Shown here in pieces: positions 6,336 through 10,537 of a stretch of DNA of 10,537 nt (the stretch's first letter is position 1; every line of letters starts with the position of its first letter). This DNA comes from DATAWZ01 sp036266975 (GTDB lineage Bacteria; Actinomycetota; Thermoleophilia; Solirubrobacterales; Solirubrobacteraceae), in NCBI GenBank assembly GCA_036266975.1, contig DATAWZ010000034.1:1-10537 (forward strand). Direction: 5' to 3'. A program made the position numbers and the translations under genes. The notes beneath the pieces were generated by a model. It saw only the letters and a list, made by a program, of their open reading frames with translations, did not search any database and was not told the origin of the DNA.

Positions 6336-7055
6336 CTACATCCCCAGGCGTCGCCGCAGCTCGGCCACCTGGCGGCGAGCGACCGGGATGCTCGTGCCGT
6401 CGGCGAGGACGATCAGCGCGGTCCCGCCGAGCTCGGGGCGGATCTCGACCGCGCGGTGCAGGTTGACCACGTAGGTCCGGTGCACCCGCGCGAACCCGTG
6501 GGCGGCCCAGCGACGCTCGATGTCGCCAAGCGTGCCCCGGCGCAGGAACCGGCCGTGCGGGGTGTGGATCCGTACGTAGTCGCCCTGGGCCTGGACGTAC
6601 AGGATCGAGCTGCGGTGCACCAGATGGGTCGCCCGGCCCCGCGCGGGCTCGACCGCGACGATCTCGTCGGCGAGCGCCTCGGCGCCCCCCTCACGGCGGT
6701 CGCCGACCCGCGCGAGCGCCTCCTCGATCCGCCGCCGGCTGACCGGCTTCATCAGGTAGTCGAGTGCGTGCACCTCGAATGCGCTGACCGCGGCGTCGTC
6801 GTAGGCGCTGACGAACACGACGGCCGGCGGCGCGGCGAACCGCTCGAGCACGCTGGCGAGCTCGATCCCGTCCAGGTCGGGCATGCGCACGTCCAGGAAC
6901 AGCGCGTCAAAGCGCCGCTCGGCCAGTCGACGCAGCGCTTCGCCGCCGCTGCGGGCCGTCACCACCTCTCCGACCGACGTGCACGAGTGCAGCACGCGCT
7001 CGAGGTCCTCCAGGGCCGGGCGCTCGTCGTCGACGGCGAGGACGCTGAGCGTCAT
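6336..7055 (-). CDS. LytTR-family response regulator
   Basis: This is a 239-aa two-domain regulator. The receiver domain (1-118) has the acidic pair D9/D10, the phosphoacceptor D55 in FLDVRMPD, S83 and K103 (LMKPV). The C-terminal LytTR DNA-binding domain (about 138-238) shows its typical features: ILYVQAQGDYVRIHT, the LRRGTLGDIERRW helix, the FARVHRTYVVNLHRAVEI core and IPVARRQVAELRRRL. Such regulators bind paired direct repeats about 21 bp apart; repeats with that period lie in the divergent promoter region at 8265-8318. The start is ATG 7053-7055, overlapping the kinase stop by 4 bp, as expected for a cognate pair. Likely targets are its own operon (which ends in the monocarboxylate symporter) and the divergent satP-acsA operon. 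Confidence 0.95.
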   Translation of the reverse strand: MTLSVLAVDDERPALEDLERVLHSCTSVGEVVTARSGGEALRRLAERRFDALFLDVRMPDLDGIELASVLERFAAPPAVVFVSAYDDAAVSAFEVHALDYLMKPVSRRRIEEALARVGDRREGGAEALADEIVAVEPARGRATHLVHRSSILYVQAQGDYVRIHTPHGRFLRRGTLGDIERRWAAHGFARVHRTYVVNLHRAVEIRPELGGTALIVLADGTSIPVARRQVAELRRRLGM

Positions 7056-8224
7056 GCGGCGCGGACCCCCGCTCGGAACTTGGGTACGGTCATCGTCACC
7101 GTCGTACCCGCCCCGAGCTGTGACTCGATCTCCAGGCCGTAGTCGGGGCCGAAGCTCGTGCGCAGACGGCCGTGGACGTTGGCCAGCCCGATCCCCGCGC
7201 CCGCGCCGGCGAGCGAGGCGTCGGCGCTCTCGGCGCTCATGCCGACGCCGTCGTCGCGGACGCGTAGCTCGACGTCCTCGCCGATGTTGCGCCCGACGAT
7301 CTCGATCCGGCCGTGGCCACGCCGCTCGACGCCGTGGCGCACGGCGTTCTCGACCAGCGGCTGCACCGACAGGACCGGGACGACGACCGGCAGCACGTCG
7401 GGACTGACCGTCAGGCGGACCTGGAGCCGCTCGCCGAAGCGGGCGCGCTCGAGCCGCAGGTACTTCTCCACGTAGCGCAGCTCGTCGGCGAGGGTCACGT
7501 AGGGGCGCTCGCCGCGGAAGGCGTAGCGGATGAACTCCGCGAAGTCGGTGAGCAGCTCGCGCGCCTCCTCGGGCCGCGAGTGGATGTAGGCGGCGACGGC
7601 GGCGAGCGCGTTGTAGATGAAGTGCGGGGAGATCTGGGCCCGCAGCGCGCGCAGCTCGGCTCGCGCGAGGCGCTCGCCCTGGGCGTCGAGCTCGGAGAGC
7701 TCGATCTCCGCCGACACGAGGGCCGCGGCCTCCTGTGCCGTGCGCGTGTCCTCGGGTGCGAGTCGCCGTCCGGCGCCGAACAGCGCGATCAGGCTGCCCA
7801 CGCACGTCCCGCCCACCACCAGCGGCGCGACGATCGCCGGGCCCAGCCAGCAGTCCTGATGCGAGCACTCGATCCGCGTGACGTGGACGCGATCGTGACG
7901 GTGTCCGGGGACGAGCCCGCTCAGCGGATCGCCGCGCCCGTGATGCTCGGCTCCGTCCCCGTACCAGGCCAGCAGCGTCTCGCCGTCGGCGAGCGCGACG
8001 GCCGCCGCCTGCGTGAGCGTGTGCAGGTGCGGGATCGAGCGCTGGGCGGTCTCGGGCGACAGCCCGCGGCGCAGGTCCGGGAGCATCACGGTGGCGGCGT
8101 GCAGGGCCTCGGCCATCGCATGGCCCTCACTGGAGATGACCCGCGCCGGCCGGAGCAGGCGGACCGCGGCGATCAGTGACGCCGCCAGCGCCCAGCCGAC
8201 GATCACTCCGAGGACCACCTCCAC
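7052..8224 (-). CDS. LytS/YpdA-type sensor histidine kinase with GAF domain
   Basis: This is a 390-aa membrane-anchored kinase. It has a single N-terminal hydrophobic helix (2-24) instead of the multi-helix LytS sensor, then a GAF-like domain (about 38-178), then the His_kinase family core: phosphoacceptor H201 in LRAQISPHFIYNAL, the N box with N293 in VQPLVENAVRHG, the DDGVGM G1 box at 324-329, and the GIGLANV G2 box at 344-350. The GAF loop is rich in His and Cys (H94, H95, H108, H110, H114, C120, H122, C125), which could bind a metal or sense redox; this is inference. The start is GTG 8222-8224. Upstream, a minus-strand TATCCT at 8231-8236 would put transcription start at or next to this codon, fitting a leaderless message and the lack of a Shine-Dalgarno. 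It is first in the four-gene operon. Confidence 0.94.
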   Translation of the reverse strand: MEVVLGVIVGWALAASLIAAVRLLRPARVISSEGHAMAEALHAATVMLPDLRRGLSPETAQRSIPHLHTLTQAAAVALADGETLLAWYGDGAEHHGRGDPLSGLVPGHRHDRVHVTRIECSHQDCWLGPAIVAPLVVGGTCVGSLIALFGAGRRLAPEDTRTAQEAAALVSAEIELSELDAQGERLARAELRALRAQISPHFIYNALAAVAAYIHSRPEEARELLTDFAEFIRYAFRGERPYVTLADELRYVEKYLRLERARFGERLQVRLTVSPDVLPVVVPVLSVQPLVENAVRHGVERRGHGRIEIVGRNIGEDVELRVRDDGVGMSAESADASLAGAGAGIGLANVHGRLRTSFGPDYGLEIESQLGAGTTVTMTVPKFRAGVRAA

Positions 8225-8386
8225 GGTTGCAGGATATTCCCGCTGGGAGGCCGCGACGAGCGGCTGCCGTTTACCGCGCGAGGGGTGCCGCTCGGCGTGC
8301 GAGTCGCGCCGCTCAGCGATTGCCCTTGCCCGCGGTGGGGGGCGCTGGGACGGTGAGAAGCCACCAATCTCAGGAGAGGAGAGGGT
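8225..8386. promoter_or_regulatory. Divergent promoter region between the kinase operon and satP-acsA
   Basis: This 162-bp gap is the largest non-coding stretch in the window. For the minus-strand kinase operon, TATCCT (8231-8236) is a good -10 with no clear -35. For satP on the plus strand, TTGCCC (8326-8331), 17 bp, then GACGGT (8349-8354) is a weak but correctly spaced promoter, followed by a strong Shine-Dalgarno (AGGAGAGGAGAGG, ending just before the ATG). The 21-bp-phased repeats at 8265-8318 sit upstream of both candidate promoters, about where an activator would bind. Promoter boxes are by-eye assignments. Confidence 0.55.
8265..8318. promoter_or_regulatory. Three repeats phased at 21 bp, candidate LytTR operator
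   Basis: GCCGCTCGGCG at 8287-8297 recurs as GCCGCTCAGCG at 8308-8318, exactly 21 bp later (10 of 11 bases equal). A weaker copy, GCCGTTTACCG, lies exactly 21 bp earlier at 8266-8276 (7 of 11). The first two copies also share TGCCG at 8265/8286 and GCGAG at 8278/8299. Two-turn phasing of direct repeats is the known architecture of LytTR binding sites, and the locus encodes a LytTR regulator. The motif is GC-rich and differs from published AT-richer LytTR sites, so chance is not excluded. Confidence 0.4.
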
Positions 8387-8980
8387 ATGGAATCGTCAGG
8401 TGGATCGAGCGGTTGGACGCCGGCGAACCCCGCGCCGCTTGGGCTTGCGGGCTTTGCCATGACCACGTTCGTGCTCTCGATGGTCAACGCGAAGGCGGTG
8501 TCACCCGGGGACGCCCCCGTGGTGCTCGGCCTCGCACTCGTCTACGGCGGCATCGCGCAGTTGCTCGCCGGGATGTGGGAGTTCCGCACCGGGAACACCT
8601 TCGGCGCGGTGGCGTTCAGCTCGTATGGGGCGTTCTGGCTCTCTTTCTGGGCCCTGAACGTGTTCTACGCCAAGCAGATCACCGGTCCGGCCGGGCACGC
8701 CGTCGGCATGTACCTGTGGGCGTGGGCGATCTTCACCGCCTACATGACGGTCGCGGCACTACGGGTCAGCGGCGCGGTGCTGCTGGTCTTCGTCCTGCTG
8801 ACGATCACGTTCATCCTGCTGGCCATCGGCTCCGACGGCGGGAACATGACCGTCACCCATTGGGGCGGCTACCTCGGGATCGCCACGGCGGCGGCCGCGT
8901 GGTACGCGTCCTTCGGGGCGGTCGTCAACAGCACGTTCGGCAAGACCGTCATGCCGCTGTTCCCGCTCGCGGGGCAGTAG
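8387..8980 (+). CDS. satP: Acetate uptake transporter, SatP/YaaH (GPR1/FUN34) family
   Basis: This is a 197-aa inner-membrane protein with six predicted helices. It carries the family signature NPAPLGLAGF (residues 14-23) and the second conserved block YGGIAQLLAGMWEFRTGNTFG (53-73). Family members carry acetate and sometimes succinate, as oligomeric channel-like transporters. Length is normal (E. coli SatP is similar). The start ATG at 8387-8389 follows a very strong purine-rich Shine-Dalgarno. acsA begins 39 bp downstream with no terminator between, so the two are probably one transcript. Together with the ActP/MctC-like symporter on the other strand, the locus carries two unrelated acetate-type transporters. 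Confidence 0.94.
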   Translation: MESSGGSSGWTPANPAPLGLAGFAMTTFVLSMVNAKAVSPGDAPVVLGLALVYGGIAQLLAGMWEFRTGNTFGAVAFSSYGAFWLSFWALNVFYAKQITGPAGHAVGMYLWAWAIFTAYMTVAALRVSGAVLLVFVLLTITFILLAIGSDGGNMTVTHWGGYLGIATAAAAWYASFGAVVNSTFGKTVMPLFPLAGQ

Positions 8981-9019
8981 CCTGGCGGGGAGCGACGACC
9001 ACGAGGGAGGAGGCCACCA

Positions 9020-10537
9020 ATGGCGACTGAACAGGGGTCCACCGGCGACGCGCTCGAGGTTGAGCTCGCCGAGTTGCTCGAGGTCGAGACGTTCGACCCA
9101 CCGGCGGAGTTCCGCAAGCACGCGCTGCTCAGTGACCCGGCCGTCTACCAGGAGGCTGACGCCGACTGGCAGGGCTGGTGGGTCAGGCAGGCCGAGCAGC
9201 TCGACTGGTTCAGTCGCTGGAAGACCGTCCTGGACGACTCGAACCCGCCCTTCTACAAGTGGTTCAAGGAGGGCGAGCTCAACGTCAGCCACAACTGCCT
9301 GGACCGGCACGTCCAGGCCGGGAAGGGCGAGAAGGTCGCCTTCCACTGGCGGGGCGAGGAGGGCGAGGAGCGCGACGTCACGTACGCCGAGCTCCTCGCC
9401 GACGTCCAGCGGCTGGCCAACGCCCTGAAGGACCTCGGGGTCCAAAAGGGCGACATCGTCGGGATCTACCTGCCGATGATCCCCGAGGTCGCGGTGGCGA
9501 TGCTCGCCTGCGCGCGCATCGGCGCCCCGCACAACGTCGTGTTCGGCGGCTTCTCGGTCGAGGCGGTGCGCGAGCGGATGGAGTTCAGCGAGGCCAAGGC
9601 GCTGATCACCGTCGACGGCGCGGCCCGCAAGGGCAAGACCGCCAACGTCAAGGAGAGCGTCGACGCGCTGATGGGCGACCTGGACACGCTCCAGCACATC
9701 GTCGTCGTGCGCTCCAAGGGCGTCGACTGCCCGATGCTCCAGGGCCGTGACGTCTTCTACGACGAGATCCTTGCCGCCGCCGACCCGGAGTGCCCGGCCG
9801 AGCCGATGAACGCCGAGGACCCGCTGTTCGTGCTGTACACATCGGGTTCGACGGCCAAGCCCAAGGGCATCCTGCACACCACCGGCGGCTACCTGACCGG
9901 CGTGTCGGCGACCCACCGGTACGTGTTCGATCTGCACCCCGACGAGGACGTGTACTGGTGCTCGGCCGACGTCGGCTGGGTCACCGGTCACTCCTACATC
10001 GTCTACGGGCCCCTCTGCAACGGGGCGACGAGCGTGATGTACGAAGGCGCGCCCGACTATCCGCACAGGGGGATCTGGTGGGAGCTCGTCGAGCGTTACA
10101 AGGTGACGATCTTCTACACCGCGCCGACGGCGATCCGTGCCTGCATCAAGTGGGGCGCCGAGCACCCCGGGAAGTTCGACCTGACCTCGCTGCGTCTGCT
10201 CGGGTCGGTCGGTGAGCCGATCAACCCCAAGGCCTGGCTGTGGTACTACAAGGTGATCGGAGGCGAGCGCTGCCCGATCGTCGACACGTGGTGGCAGACC
10301 GAGACCGGCGCGATCATGATCACGCCGCTGCCGGGGATCACGACCACCAAGCCCGGCTCGGCCACGCAGCCGTTCCCGGGGATCAGCGCCGAGGTCGTCG
10401 ACGAGCACGAGGGCAAGCCGATCGAGAACGGGCAGGGGCTGCTCGTGCTGCGGCGCCCGTGGCCGTCGATGCTGCGCACCCTCTACCGCGACGACGATCG
10501 GTTCATCGAGACCTACTTCAAGCGCTTCGGGCGCGAG
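9020..10537 (+). CDS. acsA: Acetyl-CoA synthetase (AMP-forming), N-terminal 506 residues, cut by window edge
   Basis: This ANL-family ligase converts acetate, ATP and CoA to acetyl-CoA via acetyl-AMP. The visible part includes the acetyl-CoA synthetase N-terminal domain, PHNVVFGGFS, the P-loop TSGSTAKPKG at 274-283 (usual form has Gly at position 279), HTTGGYLTG, the Trp-rich ADVGWVTGHSYIVYGPL that lines the small acetate pocket, GSVGEPINP, and DTWWQTETGAIMI (adenine/acetate site). The C-terminal lid with the catalytic and acetylatable Lys lies beyond the edge; full-length Acs is about 650 aa. The start ATG at 9020-9022 has a consensus GGGAGGAGG Shine-Dalgarno. The pocket Trp pattern supports acetate over larger acids. 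It is co-transcribed with satP. Confidence 0.96.
   Translation, partial: MATEQGSTGDALEVELAELLEVETFDPPAEFRKHALLSDPAVYQEADADWQGWWVRQAEQLDWFSRWKTVLDDSNPPFYKWFKEGELNVSHNCLDRHVQAGKGEKVAFHWRGEEGEERDVTYAELLADVQRLANALKDLGVQKGDIVGIYLPMIPEVAVAMLACARIGAPHNVVFGGFSVEAVRERMEFSEAKALITVDGAARKGKTANVKESVDALMGDLDTLQHIVVVRSKGVDCPMLQGRDVFYDEILAAADPECPAEPMNAEDPLFVLYTSGSTAKPKGILHTTGGYLTGVSATHRYVFDLHPDEDVYWCSADVGWVTGHSYIVYGPLCNGATSVMYEGAPDYPHRGIWWELVERYKVTIFYTAPTAIRACIKWGAEHPGKFDLTSLRLLGSVGEPINPKAWLWYYKVIGGERCPIVDTWWQTETGAIMITPLPGITTTKPGSATQPFPGISAEVVDEHEGKPIENGQGLLVLRRPWPSMLRTLYRDDDRFIETYFKRFGRE

Noticed and set aside
7056..7868. Upstream extension of the response-regulator frame
   Set aside because: It lies within the kinase gene in another frame; the receiver domain starts exactly at ATG 7053-7055.
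8759..10408. 549-codon minus-strand frame opposite satP and acsA
   Set aside because: It is a mirror frame of a highly conserved Acs gene with no recognisable domain.

Overview
The window is very GC-rich, densely packed, and uses GTG starts and 1-4 base gene overlaps. It carries a mycofactocin (mft) cluster, which is typical of Actinobacteria. The gene content (mftABC, a mycofactocin-type SDR, an mft-associated FadH/OYE reductase, SatP and AcsA) suggests a high-GC actinobacterium. A Thermoleophilia/Solirubrobacterales member is possible, but that placement is inference. Apart from two genes cut by the window edges, every gene looks intact. No RNA gene, insertion sequence, phage gene or CRISPR array was seen.

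Region 1 (1-3352, minus strand) is the mycofactocin operon. In transcription order it holds a two-helix membrane PH-domain protein, a mycofactocin-coupled SDR, the precursor peptide mftA (49 aa, ending in IDGMCGVY), the chaperone mftB, the radical-SAM/SPASM maturase mftC, and the start of an Old Yellow Enzyme/FadH-type reductase that runs off the left edge. Spacing is 6 bp, 59 bp, 5 bp, a 26-bp overlap and a 3-bp overlap. mftD, mftE, mftF and an mftR regulator are not in the window; some may lie beyond the left edge. The reductase gene begins with a perfect in-frame 57-bp tandem duplication that carries the start codon.

Region 2 (3369-4259, plus strand) is one divergent gene for a two-module vicinal-oxygen-chelate (catechol 2,3-dioxygenase CatE-like) protein. 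It ends convergently with region 3, 9 bp away, and a short hairpin contains both stop codons.

Region 3 (4269-8224, minus strand) is a four-gene operon: LytS-type histidine kinase (GAF sensor), LytTR response regulator, small two-helix membrane protein, and an ActP/MctC-like monocarboxylate sodium symporter. All junctions are overlapped or separated by 1 bp. Region 4 (8387-10537, plus strand) is divergent from it and encodes a SatP/YaaH acetate transporter followed by acetyl-CoA synthetase (cut by the right edge). The 162-bp gap between regions 3 and 4 is the only sizeable non-coding stretch. It holds repeats phased at 21 bp, the spacing LytTR regulators usually bind, placed so that they could control both directions.

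Together, regions 3 and 4 look like a sensing, uptake and activation module for acetate or a related short monocarboxylate. Region 1 builds a redox cofactor used by alcohol-type dehydrogenases. A functional link (alcohol to aldehyde to acetate to acetyl-CoA) is plausible, but only inferred from adjacency.
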